Assembly (NCBI RefSeq): GCF_018130465.1
Contig: NZ_JAFCKJ010000013.1
Span: 124,001 to 188,000, forward strand
DNA from: Bradyrhizobium canariense
Lineage (GTDB): Bacteria > Pseudomonadota > Alphaproteobacteria > Rhizobiales > Xanthobacteraceae
Length of the DNA stretch: 64,000 nucleotides
Direction: 5' to 3'
Shown here piece by piece: positions 16,913 to 28,566 of the stretch. Made by a program: the position numbers and the translations under genes. Each line of letters begins with the position of its first letter. The stretch's first letter is position 1. The notes under the pieces are model-generated. The model was not told the origin of the DNA and did no database searches. It saw only the letters and a program-made list of their open reading frames with translations.

Positions 16913-17533
16913 ATGAACAATGTTCAAGACGAATCGCTGCGAGACCGAAAAAAATCTCGCCGGCGGCTGCAAATCGTGGAGATCGCCCGCAGCATTATTG
17001 CGACTAAAGGCCTGAAATCATTGAAAGTTCGAGACGTCGCGGACGCCGCCGGCTGCTCGGTTGGCAGCGTCTATAACGAGTTCGGCGACTTCGACGGGGT
17101 GATCCTGACCGTGAATCGGGAGACCGTTCAGGCGCTGACAATGCGGTTGGGCCAGGTTCCGGCCGAGGATCCCGTTCGTCAGCTCTACGGGCTTGCCGCG
17201 ACCTATCTCGAATTCTTCGCCGAGAATGCGAATCTGCTGCGCTCGCTGTTCGAGCATCGGATGGAGGACGACCGCCCTTACCCCGATGACATCCTGCAGA
17301 TGGTGATGGACGCCTTCGCGCTGATGCATCCACCCCTGGTGCGCCTGCTTCCGAATGCAGACGACGTGCAGATCGCGCTGCTGTCACGCACCCTGTTTTC
17401 CGCCGTGCACGGGATCATCTCGCTCGGCCTCGAAGAGCGCATGGTGGCCGTGCCGCCGCAGTTGCTGCGCCAGCAGGTCGATCAGTTCCTCGACGCACAT
17501 CTCGCCGGTCTCGGGATTCTGCCTTTGCGGTGA
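16913..17533 (+). CDS. TetR/AcrR-family transcriptional repressor
   Basis: A 206-residue regulator. The N-terminal helix-turn-helix reads IVEIARSIIATKGLKSLKVRDVADAAGCSVGSVYNEFGD, the standard TetR recognition fold, and is followed by an all-helical ligand domain. The forward frame is open far upstream to 16304, but that part has no homology. ATG 16913 or 16898 are the realistic starts; neither has a clear SD, so a leaderless transcript is possible. Two TTGAACA-n-TGTTCAA palindromes at the start suggest tight autorepression. Lying 680 bp upstream of the divergent aas gene, it might respond to fatty acyl ligands, but this is inference. Confidence 0.88.
   Translation: MNNVQDESLRDRKKSRRRLQIVEIARSIIATKGLKSLKVRDVADAAGCSVGSVYNEFGDFDGVILTVNRETVQALTMRLGQVPAEDPVRQLYGLAATYLEFFAENANLLRSLFEHRMEDDRPYPDDILQMVMDAFALMHPPLVRLLPNADDVQIALLSRTLFSAVHGIISLGLEERMVAVPPQLLRQQVDQFLDAHLAGLGILPLR
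16914..16926. promoter_or_regulatory. TetR-type operator 2, overlapping the start codon
   Basis: TGAACA-A-TGTTCA repeats the operator 1 core with 6-bp arms. Its first base is the T of the ATG at 16913. Its centre is 30 bp (about three helical turns) from the centre of operator 1, so two dimers could bind the same DNA face and block the gene's own expression. Confidence 0.65.
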
Positions 17534-17548
17534 CAGGGGCGCGCAGCG

Positions 17549-18856
17549 TCAGGCGCGCGCAGCCTCTCGCGGCCGGGCCGCAACAACGACGACATCCTCT
17601 CTCGCGCTGTCGACCTGAACCCGGTTGCGGCCCTTGTCCTTGGCGCGATAGCAGGCTGCATCCGTACGCCGCATCGCGTCCTCGAGCGTGGTGTTGCGGT
17701 CTGTGATGCAGGCAACGCCGATGCTGGCGGTCACCGCAAAGCAGCGATCGTCCCAGGCGAAACTGAACAATTCGAGTGATCGCCGCAATCGTTCGGCGAT
17801 GTCGACGGCGTTCGAGAGCGGGCACTGCGGCAGGATGAAGCCGAATTCGTCACCGCCGAGCCGCGCCACCAGGTCATGCGGCCGCCGGTCCTGTTGCAGG
17901 AGGTGCGAGATCTGGCAGAGCAGGCGGTCGCCGGCGAGGTGGCCGCAACTATCGTTGACGTCCTTGAACTGGTCGAGATCGAGCAGGATCAGGCCCAGCG
18001 AACCCGCCGCGGTGCCATCCAGCTCGCTTTGCAGGCGCGCCTCGAACGCGCGACGGTTGGATAGGCCCGTCAGCCAATCGTGCGACGCCTGCCAGGCCAG
18101 GCGCTCCTTCTCGGCATGCAGGGCATCCTCGAACGCCTGTCGTTGCAGCACCAATCGCCGCGTGCGCCAGATCAGGAGCAGGATCAGCGTCACGGCTGTA
18201 ACGATATTGACGCAAGTCAGCGTCAACTTGATGGCGCGCGAGCCTTCGCCGAGGACGGTGGAGAACCGGTTGGCGTGCACAGTGAACTCAGTGTTGAGCT
18301 CCGACAGCCGCGACGACAATAATTGCAGGCGCTTGCTGTCCTGAACGGGCCCGTTCTCCAGCTCTGACCGGATGACCTCGCCGAACACGCTCAGCTCCAG
18401 CAGCATGGGGTCGGTGGCGGTCCACTCGCGGATGGCCTCCTGGAGGAAGCTGACGCGATTGAAGTATCGGAACAGCCAGATCAATCCCGGCACGTCATCG
18501 GGATGGTTGCCGCCTTGCAGGAAGCCGATGCGGGCGGCCTCGACGTCGACCGGATCGCGCTCAAGCGCCCAGCGCGCGAACTCGTCGCCGATGGGAACGG
18601 CCAGCGAGGTCTGGTATTGCGCAAACTGGCTGGCGTCGCCCGAATGCAGATAGAGATTGAGGAAATAGACGGCGTTCTTCTGTGATCGCGACCACAGCGC
18701 TTCGCCCGCGACATAGGCGCGGACCGAGGACATCACCTCCAGGCTGAATCCGGCGATCGCAGCCTGCAGCAGGACGACCGTGACGAAAGGCGAGACGAGC
18801 TTGATGACGTGAAGGAAACTGCGTCCCTTCGTCGACGGCGCTGTTCTGCGAAACAC
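17549..18856 (-). CDS. Membrane-bound diguanylate cyclase (GGDEF)
   Basis: A 435-residue c-di-GMP synthase. Transmembrane helix 1 spans about residues 17-38, a periplasmic sensor of about 170 residues follows, and helix 2 spans about 208-230. The catalytic domain begins at DWLTGLSNRRAFEARL, and the GGDEF active site is at 334-338. The product-inhibition site RxxD is R325-PH-D328, exactly five residues before GGDEF, so feedback control is intact. No EAL or HD-GYP domain is attached. The periplasmic part is helical and matches no named sensor that I recognise. Start at 18856. It stands alone between the TetR gene (convergent) and pncB. Confidence 0.92.
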   Translation of the reverse strand: MFRRTAPSTKGRSFLHVIKLVSPFVTVVLLQAAIAGFSLEVMSSVRAYVAGEALWSRSQKNAVYFLNLYLHSGDASQFAQYQTSLAVPIGDEFARWALERDPVDVEAARIGFLQGGNHPDDVPGLIWLFRYFNRVSFLQEAIREWTATDPMLLELSVFGEVIRSELENGPVQDSKRLQLLSSRLSELNTEFTVHANRFSTVLGEGSRAIKLTLTCVNIVTAVTLILLLIWRTRRLVLQRQAFEDALHAEKERLAWQASHDWLTGLSNRRAFEARLQSELDGTAAGSLGLILLDLDQFKDVNDSCGHLAGDRLLCQISHLLQQDRRPHDLVARLGGDEFGFILPQCPLSNAVDIAERLRRSLELFSFAWDDRCFAVTASIGVACITDRNTTLEDAMRRTDAACYRAKDKGRNRVQVDSAREDVVVVAARPREAARA

Positions 18857-19102
18857 TTTGCGTTCCCCAAGTCGCTCAACGACCCCAGCGGAGCGATCCG
18901 CTCATAACGCGGATCACGCGCCAAGGGTGCTTAACTCGAGTTGAAAATGCCGGAAGACTGCGTCGCAGGGTGAAGGTGCTGTGAAGCGGATGCTTGCAGA
19001 TCGCTGCAAATGCCGCCGAACCGGAACTGACGCGGCATCGGCGAGCCGATGTCTCGCATTCGTCTTGCGCGGTTTACTCGATCGAGAAGAATTGGCTTGG
19101 TC

Positions 19103-19159
19103 CTAGAGCGATTTTCGAGCGAAGTGGACGCCGGTTCGCGTGAAGACAAAATGCTCTAG
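19103..19159. repeat. Short interspersed repeat, copy 1 (overlaps pncB stop)
   Basis: A 57-bp element with inverted ends CTAGAGC (19103-19109) and GCTCTAG (19153-19159), and a core containing TTCGAGCGAAGTGGACGCCG then GTTCGCGTGAAG. A closely related copy in the other orientation lies at 51501-51552. The right end contains the TAG stop codon of pncB (19156-19158, minus strand). The pairing ends could form a transcript hairpin directly after pncB. Confidence 0.75.
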
Positions 19160-20460
19160 ACCAGCACCGGCTTGCGCACCCGACCGGCGTCGCCGAACAC
19201 GCGCAGGTAACGCTCGATCTCCGAGGGCATGCCGGTCGCCTTCTCGGGGTTGTCCGAGAGCTTGACCGCCGGGCGGCCATCGACCGACGACACCTTGCAG
19301 ACGATCGAGATCGGATCGAGATTGATCGAAGCATCGGGCGGACAGCCGACGAAATCATTGGTGAGGTTGGTGCCCCAGCCGAACGAGAGCCGCACGCGGC
19401 CGCCGAAATGATGATAGGTCTCCTCGATCGAGCCGACGTCCATGGCGTCGGAGAACACGAGCAGCTTGTCCCTGGGATTGCGGCCCTTTGACTCCCACCA
19501 TCTCATGATCTCCTCGCCGGCCTGGATCGGCGGCGCGCTGTCGGGACGGAAGCCGGTCCAGTCGGCGACCCATTCCGGCGCATCGCGCAGGAAGGCCTTG
19601 GTGCCGAAAGCGTCGGGCAGCGCGATCAGGAGGTTGCCGCCATAGGTCTGGCGCCACTGGTCGAGGATGCGATAGGGCGCCCAGCGCAATTCCTCGTCGT
19701 CCTTGGCGAGCGCGGCCGCGACCATCGGCAGTTCATGGGCGTTGGTGCCGATGGCTTCGAGATCATTGTCCATCGCGAGCAGCACGTTGGAGGTGCCGAT
19801 GAAGGACGGGCCGAGGCCTTCCTTCACGGCCTCCACGCACCAGCGCTGCCAGAGGAAACCATGGCGGCGACGGGTGCCGAAATCGGATAGCCGGAGGTTC
19901 TCCAGCTTGCGCAACCGCTCCACCTTGGTCCACAGCTTGGCCTTGGCGCGGGCATAGAGCACGTCGAGCTCGAAGCGGCCGCGGCCCTTCATCGCCGCGC
20001 GCGAGCGCAATTCGTTGAGGATGGCGAGCGCAGGAATCTCCCACATCGTGGTATGGCTCCACGGCCCGTGGAAGTGCAGCTCGTACTGGCCTTCGACCTT
20101 GCGCAGCTCGTATTCGGGCAGCCGGAATTCGGCGAGCCAGCGGATGAAGTCCGCCGAGAACATGTGGGTCTTGCCGTAGAAGGTGTTACCGGCAAGCCAG
20201 ATCAGCTCTTTCTTGGTGAAGCGGATGGTGCGGGCGTGGTCGAGCTGGGCGCGCAGCTCGCCCTCGTCGATGATTTCGGCGAGCCGCACATGGCGCGACC
20301 GGTTGATGACCGAGAACGTCACCTGTTGATTCGGGTAGTCCTCCCGAATCATCTGCAACATCAATAGCTTGTAGAAGTCGGTATCAAGCAGGCTGCGGAT
20401 GATGGGATCCAGCCGCCAGCTGTGATTGTAGGTCCGGCTCGCAATATCGGTCACTGTCAT
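19156..20460 (-). CDS. pncB: Nicotinate phosphoribosyltransferase
   Basis: A 434-residue enzyme of the NAD salvage pathway converting nicotinate and PRPP to nicotinate mononucleotide. Signatures include [16 protein letters not shown] at the N-terminus, [34 protein letters not shown] (the His in NAHE is the residue autophosphorylated by ATP) and [20 protein letters not shown] for the phosphoribosyl site. Length is typical of the proteobacterial enzyme. ATG 20460 begins the family N-terminus. Its TAG stop lies inside a short interspersed repeat. The upstream glycosyltransferase gene on the same strand ends 101 bp away, so pncB probably has its own promoter. Confidence 0.95.
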   Translation of the reverse strand: MTVTDIASRTYNHSWRLDPIIRSLLDTDFYKLLMLQMIREDYPNQQVTFSVINRSRHVRLAEIIDEGELRAQLDHARTIRFTKKELIWLAGNTFYGKTHMFSADFIRWLAEFRLPEYELRKVEGQYELHFHGPWSHTTMWEIPALAILNELRSRAAMKGRGRFELDVLYARAKAKLWTKVERLRKLENLRLSDFGTRRRHGFLWQRWCVEAVKEGLGPSFIGTSNVLLAMDNDLEAIGTNAHELPMVAAALAKDDEELRWAPYRILDQWRQTYGGNLLIALPDAFGTKAFLRDAPEWVADWTGFRPDSAPPIQAGEEIMRWWESKGRNPRDKLLVFSDAMDVGSIEETYHHFGGRVRLSFGWGTNLTNDFVGCPPDASINLDPISIVCKVSSVDGRPAVKLSDNPEKATGMPSEIERYLRVFGDAGRVRKPVLV

Positions 20461-20561
20461 GGCCGAATTCTAGCGCGGCAGCCGTGGCGCAACCAGTGGG
20501 TTTGGCGAAGGGCTGGCCACCGCGCCGCACCCGGCGAGGCTGCGCCCCCGGGCCAGGCAGG

Positions 20562-21488
20562 TCAGCCGCGGTGAAATAATTCCCTGGTCCAGCGCAGCGG
20601 TGCCGTCAGCTTCCAGGAGGTGGAGTTTCGGACCGCCGCCAGTTGTACCCGCGCATCGTCCCTCTCCGCCAAAAATCCGTGCCGCTCGGCCGCAACCGAC
20701 TGGAGCTCCGCCAGGGCCGAATCTCGCTCCGCCGTGACCCAGTCGCGCATCGCCGCGTCCTCCCGCCACAGGCTGAACTGTCGGGCGAACGCCTGGCGCA
20801 AGGGCGCGTCCAGCCTTTCCCGCAACGGCGCGGTCATGGCATCCGCCTCGACCATCCTGAGCCGTGTCGATGGATTGCTGATCCCGGCATAGTGGTGAAC
20901 GATCGGGTCGGGCACGGTGGCGAGGCCGGGAATCGAATTCCAGGCAGTGTCGAGACGCGCGATACCGGATCGGTTCGGCTCGTCGGGACGATCGGGTCCG
21001 AGCCCCACGCATTCATCGTAACCGAGAAGTTGGAGTATGGTGGCCTGCTCGAACCAGGGATGCGGGAATTCGTCGGCCTCCCAGAGCTGCCTGAAAAATT
21101 CGCGTGACCAGTCGTGCACACGGATCAGCATGACGCCCGAATTGTAATGCGGAACGAAATCCGCGGCCAGGATCTCGGATGTATCCGGACCGTGCCAGGC
21201 CATATGCAGATGAGCGTCGTTGACTGCCGCCGTCCTGACGTCGACGTCGTTGCGAAGCACGATGGCATCGACGTCCATCCAGAGCACGAAGTCGAAATTG
21301 TCTTCAAGCGCGGCCCGGATCACTTCGATCTTCAGCCATCCGCGCGGACGTTTCCAATCGTCTCCATGAATGACGCGCTTTTCATAGCCATGCGCCTCGG
21401 CGAATGCCTGCATGCGGGGAACGGTGAGGGCGGCGAGCGGCTGCTGAACGGAGTCGTAGGCAGTCAGAAGGCACACGCTCGGCCGCAT
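20562..21488 (-). CDS. GT34-like galactosyl/mannosyltransferase
   Basis: A 308-residue putative glycosyltransferase. The core has the DxD sugar-nucleotide motif in FVLWMDVDAIVLRNDVDV, the HLHMAWHGPD stretch, an NSGVMLIRVHDWSREFF segment and WFEQATILQLLGY. These are the hallmarks of the GMA12/MNN10 (GT34) family. The last about 80 residues form a coiled-coil-like region ending in NSTSWKLTAPLRWTRELF, a tail common to bacterial polysaccharide glycosyltransferases. No membrane span is seen. It starts 36 bp after the outer-membrane protein gene on the same strand, so the two are probably co-transcribed. Acceptor unknown. Confidence 0.72.
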   Translation of the reverse strand: MRPSVCLLTAYDSVQQPLAALTVPRMQAFAEAHGYEKRVIHGDDWKRPRGWLKIEVIRAALEDNFDFVLWMDVDAIVLRNDVDVRTAAVNDAHLHMAWHGPDTSEILAADFVPHYNSGVMLIRVHDWSREFFRQLWEADEFPHPWFEQATILQLLGYDECVGLGPDRPDEPNRSGIARLDTAWNSIPGLATVPDPIVHHYAGISNPSTRLRMVEADAMTAPLRERLDAPLRQAFARQFSLWREDAAMRDWVTAERDSALAELQSVAAERHGFLAERDDARVQLAAVRNSTSWKLTAPLRWTRELFHRG

Positions 21489-21524
21489 GAAAAGTCTCCG
21501 GAGGATCGTGCGATCTCGTGCCCG

Positions 21525-22793
21525 CTACATTGCGTCGAATTGCCCGGTGAGCGTGACGCGCGGGCCGTGCGTGTAGCGGTCCGGCGTCAGATTGTATCTG
21601 GACAAGCCGGCCTCGTTGAACACGTTGATGAACGCATCGAGCCGATAGCCCGCGCCGAGCTTCAAATTCTGCGTCAGCCAATAGGACACGCCGACCTGGA
21701 TGTCGGCGCTCAGCACGCCGGCAAACAGCCGATCGCTGCCCGCATTGAGCGTGTCCGTGACTGGGAAGACGCCGGAGAGATATGACGGCGTGACCGAAGA
21801 CTGGCTCCTCGCGCTGCTGACCGACTGTTGCCGGCCGAGCAGCAAGGCGACGTCGCCTGCATAGTCGAACGACCATTTGCCGGCGAATGGAACCGAGCCT
21901 TCGACGCCGATGAGGGGCCCCGCGCCAAGAAAGCTCGCGCGCGTATCGTACAAATTCGAGATCGTGCCGGAGTAGCCGGTGACCGTCGGAAATCCGGGCA
22001 CCACGATTGGAGCGAGGCCGCTGAGTGTGAGGACCGCAACGTTCGAGTTCGAACTCCGGGTGACGAATTCGGCAATGCGAACGCCGCCCTTCAACTGAAG
22101 TACGCTTGGCCCGCTGCCGGCGATGTCGCGTCCGACAGCGAGATCGGCGAGCCAGTGCGTTTCCTTGTAGGCCGCGCCATAGGTGCTCGTTGCTGTCGAG
22201 CTGGCACCGCCAAAGGCGATGGTTTCCGTGGCCGAGTCCAGACCGTTGGTCTTGCCGCCCTCGCCATAACGGAACTGGCCGCTGACGTGCCAGGGAGAGC
22301 CCGCGAATCGATAGTCGAAGCCGATGGCCGATTCCCATCCGACCTTGGGTGTCAGGTCGAACTGGCCGGTGAGGCCGTAGAAGCTGGAGATCGGATCCCC
22401 GCCGCTGAAGATTGCGCCGCCTTCGATCCAGGCCCTGAACAGCGCTGGACCGGCGAGCGGTGGCGCCTTGACCGGGAAGTCGGCGGCATAGGCCTGCAAC
22501 GGATTTCTGGTCTGCTGCGAGATCGCTGACACGGCTGGGAATGCGGAGTTTTCCTGGTGCGATCGGGCTCCGATCCTGGCAGGCTCGACCGCTGCGCGTG
22601 CGCCTTGCGATTTCAGCCGCGTATTCTCTCCAAGCAGCCGTTGGCTTTCGCGCAATGCGGCGTTTTCCTTGCGGATCGCGGCGTTCTGTCTTTCAAGCAA
22701 TTCGAGGCGTGCATTGACGTCTTCGAGTTCCCCGGCAGCGGCGCTGCTGGCTGCCACTGCCGCTCCGAACATGACCGCAAGAACCATCTTCAT
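21525..22793 (-). CDS. Outer-membrane beta-barrel protein with N-terminal coiled coil
   Basis: A 422-residue exported protein. There is a signal peptide (MKMVLAVMFGAAVAASSAAA), then a coiled coil at about 25-60 (LEDVNARLELLERQNAAIRK), a linker, and about 300 residues of alternating amphipathic strands rich in Gly and aromatic residues. The C-terminus ends YTHGPRVTLTGQFDAM. This resembles Lpg1974/MOMP-like pore proteins. The start at 22793 has GAGGTG 9 bp upstream; the longer frame begins with GTG at 22814. A nested palindrome (22842-22878) lies about 50-85 bp upstream. It probably heads a two-gene unit with the GT34-like gene. Possible role as a porin or adhesin; not determined. Confidence 0.72.
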   Translation of the reverse strand: MKMVLAVMFGAAVAASSAAAGELEDVNARLELLERQNAAIRKENAALRESQRLLGENTRLKSQGARAAVEPARIGARSHQENSAFPAVSAISQQTRNPLQAYAADFPVKAPPLAGPALFRAWIEGGAIFSGGDPISSFYGLTGQFDLTPKVGWESAIGFDYRFAGSPWHVSGQFRYGEGGKTNGLDSATETIAFGGASSTATSTYGAAYKETHWLADLAVGRDIAGSGPSVLQLKGGVRIAEFVTRSSNSNVAVLTLSGLAPIVVPGFPTVTGYSGTISNLYDTRASFLGAGPLIGVEGSVPFAGKWSFDYAGDVALLLGRQQSVSSARSQSSVTPSYLSGVFPVTDTLNAGSDRLFAGVLSADIQVGVSYWLTQNLKLGAGYRLDAFINVFNEAGLSRYNLTPDRYTHGPRVTLTGQFDAM

Positions 22794-22841
22794 GATATGC
22801 ACCTCGTCCCGCACCAGTTGCGCGACGGTGACGTGGAGTTA

Positions 22842-22878
22842 CCGGCCATGCATCAACCGTACGGTTGAACTCGGCCGG
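22842..22878. promoter_or_regulatory. Nested palindrome upstream of the outer-membrane protein gene
   Basis: A perfect 16-bp palindrome, TCAACCGTACGGTTGA (22853-22868), is enclosed by outer arms CCGGCC (22842-22847) and GGCCGG (22873-22878). It sits in the leader/promoter region of the minus-strand outer-membrane protein gene. A transcription-factor operator is the likeliest reading; the outer arms could also form a hairpin. Confidence 0.55.
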
Positions 22879-22949
22879 CGATCGCACGCGATGGATCATT
22901 TCCGGAATGCGGTGTGGCCGATGGGCCGCAGCTGATGCTGAATTCTTGT

Positions 22950-24764
<1,815 letters not shown>

Positions 24765-24768
24765 GTCC

Positions 24769-25395
24769 ATGCCGCAGCCGCTCAACTACCTCAAGGAAAC
24801 CGCCTCGCAGACGGCCGGGCCCTACGTCCATATCGGGTTGATCCCGGCCATGGCCGGCTTCGACATTTTCGAGAAGAACTTTTCCAACGTGCTGGTGACG
24901 CCGAACACGCGCGGCGAACGCATCACGCTGGAGGGCAAGGTGATCGACGGCAGCGGCACGCCGCTGCGCGACGTGCTGCTGGAGATCTGGCAGGCCAACG
25001 CGGCCGGCCGCTACAACCATCCGGCGGATCGGTCGACCGGCGTGCTGGACGAGGAGTTTCGCGGCTGGGGCCGCGCCGGCTCCGACTTCGAGAGTGGTCT
25101 CGTTACCTTCGAGACCATCAAGCCGGGCGCGATCATCGACAAGACGGGCCGCAAGGGCGCGCCGCACATCAATGTCTGGATCGTCGCGCGCGGTATCAAC
25201 ATCGGTCTCAACACGCGTCTCTATTTCTCGGACGAAGAGGCCGCCAATGCCGCCGACCCCGTGCTCAACCTGATCGAACAGCCGGTCCGGCGCTCGACGC
25301 TGATCGCAAAGCGCAGCGAACGTGCCGGCAAGGCCGTGTACGCCTTCACGATCAATTTGCAGGGGCCGGACGAGACGGTGTTCTTCGACGTGTGA
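24769..25395 (+). CDS. pcaG: Protocatechuate 3,4-dioxygenase alpha subunit
   Basis: The 208-residue partner of PcaH, sharing the intradiol dioxygenase fold but lacking a full iron site. Characteristic segments are KETASQTAGPYVHIGLIP, LLEIWQANAAGRYNHPAD, GWGRAGSDFESGLVTFETIKPG and APHINVWIVARGIN. ATG 24769 directly follows the pcaH stop and fits the family start; the longer frame from 24631 lies inside pcaH. No pcaDCB follow, so the rest of the beta-ketoadipate pathway must be elsewhere. The next gene converges from the opposite strand 23 bp away. Confidence 0.94.
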   Translation: MPQPLNYLKETASQTAGPYVHIGLIPAMAGFDIFEKNFSNVLVTPNTRGERITLEGKVIDGSGTPLRDVLLEIWQANAAGRYNHPADRSTGVLDEEFRGWGRAGSDFESGLVTFETIKPGAIIDKTGRKGAPHINVWIVARGINIGLNTRLYFSDEEAANAADPVLNLIEQPVRRSTLIAKRSERAGKAVYAFTINLQGPDETVFFDV

Positions 25396-25418
25396 GGGAC
25401 GGCGGCCGTCCCGCAGGA

Positions 25419-26030
25419 TCACTCCACCTGGTCGCCGCGATTGATCGCTCCGCGCGAGACGAACTGCGGCAACTGACGCGTCTCGCGCGATCCCGGCCGG
25501 TCGGCCGGATCGCGCCCCACTTTTGGTTTCAGTGCGGCCAGGTCAATGAACACATCCGCCTGCCGGCGGAGGTCGTCGGCGACCATGGGAGGCTGGGTGG
25601 AGAGTGTGGAGACAACCGTGACGCGGACACCGCGGCGTTGCACGGCTTCCACCAGCGAACGAAAATCCCCGTCGCCCGAGAACAACACGATCTGATCGAC
25701 ATGCATGGCGATCTCCATCGCGCTGACGGCGAGGTCGACATCCATTCTGCCCTTCACCTTGCGGCGGCCGTTGGTGGCGTCGATGAACTCCTTGCTGGGC
25801 TTGGTGACGACCGTGTATCCATTGTAGTCGAGCCAATCGATCAAGGGACGGATCGACGAATACTCCTGATCCTCGACGATGGTCGTGTAGTAGAAGGCCC
25901 GCAAGAGCGTACCTCGGCTTCGGAATTCGCCGAGCAGACGCCTGTAATCGATGTCGAAACCGAGTGCCTTGGAGGTGGCGTGGAGATTGGAGCCATCGAT
26001 AAAGAGTGCGATCTTCTCGATCGAAGACAT
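25419..26030 (-). CDS. NYN-domain (LabA/DUF88) protein, putative RNase
   Basis: A 203-residue protein of the PIN-like NYN family. The acidic active-site pattern is complete: ALFIDGSNLHATSKALG, KGRMDVDLAVSAMEIAM and VLFSGDGDFRSLVEAVQRRG. The C-terminus after about residue 170 is polar and unstructured. Members bind a metal ion and are thought to process RNA in the cytoplasm. ATG 26030 directly precedes the domain; upstream in-frame sequence to 26159 is Pro/Gly-rich and unlike coding. It sits between pcaHG and pobR without obvious relation to aromatic catabolism. Confidence 0.86.
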   Translation of the reverse strand: MSSIEKIALFIDGSNLHATSKALGFDIDYRRLLGEFRSRGTLLRAFYYTTIVEDQEYSSIRPLIDWLDYNGYTVVTKPSKEFIDATNGRRKVKGRMDVDLAVSAMEIAMHVDQIVLFSGDGDFRSLVEAVQRRGVRVTVVSTLSTQPPMVADDLRRQADVFIDLAALKPKVGRDPADRPGSRETRQLPQFVSRGAINRGDQVE

Positions 26031-26373
26031 TATGCACAAATCTCCAGTTCCGCACGAAAGCCGGCCGGGTTCGCCGCCGGGGGGCGCCGTATGCCGGCCC
26101 GAAACACCTTGCTGAAAAAGCGGCGCAGACGACCGGACAGGGGGGCCGTCTCGCGCCAAGGTCAGGGAGGTTCCATGCCATAAGCGCCAGGGCGCCGAAT
26201 GCAGCCACGCTAACGCGCGCGCTTTCCCCTCTCAATTGTACTGAGGTTAAGGGCTTCTACCCAAAGGATAGGAGCTGATATACGAAGGTAAGTATCCGTG
26301 CCGGCAGCAGAGGCGATGGCGGCTCGCAGCGTGGCCTCCGACCACAGGTGCGCACGATCTTTGGTCCGATGCG
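26031..26373. other. Intergenic region between NYN gene and pobR-like gene
   Basis: About 340 bases. The NYN gene is transcribed away to the left and the AraC gene ends at 26374, so this is the NYN promoter plus the 3' region of the AraC gene. Frames on both strands are short and continue into neighbours without recognisable protein. I see no tRNA or clear hairpin. Confidence 0.4.
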
Positions 26374-28500
<2,127 letters not shown>

Positions 28501-28519
28501 GGATGCGAGCGCGGAAGCC

Positions 28520-28541
28520 CCCTCTCCCACGAGGGTGAGGG
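28520..28541. terminator. Hairpin between convergent pobA and cyclase genes
   Basis: CCCTCTCCC (28520-28528) pairs with GGGTGAGGG (28533-28541) with one mismatch and a 4-base loop. It lies 20 bp after pobA and 26 bp from the end of the cyclase gene on the other strand, so it could serve both. No strong T-run is present. Confidence 0.45.
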
Positions 28542-28566
28542 AAGCCGTCGTGCTGAGTGAAGACCG

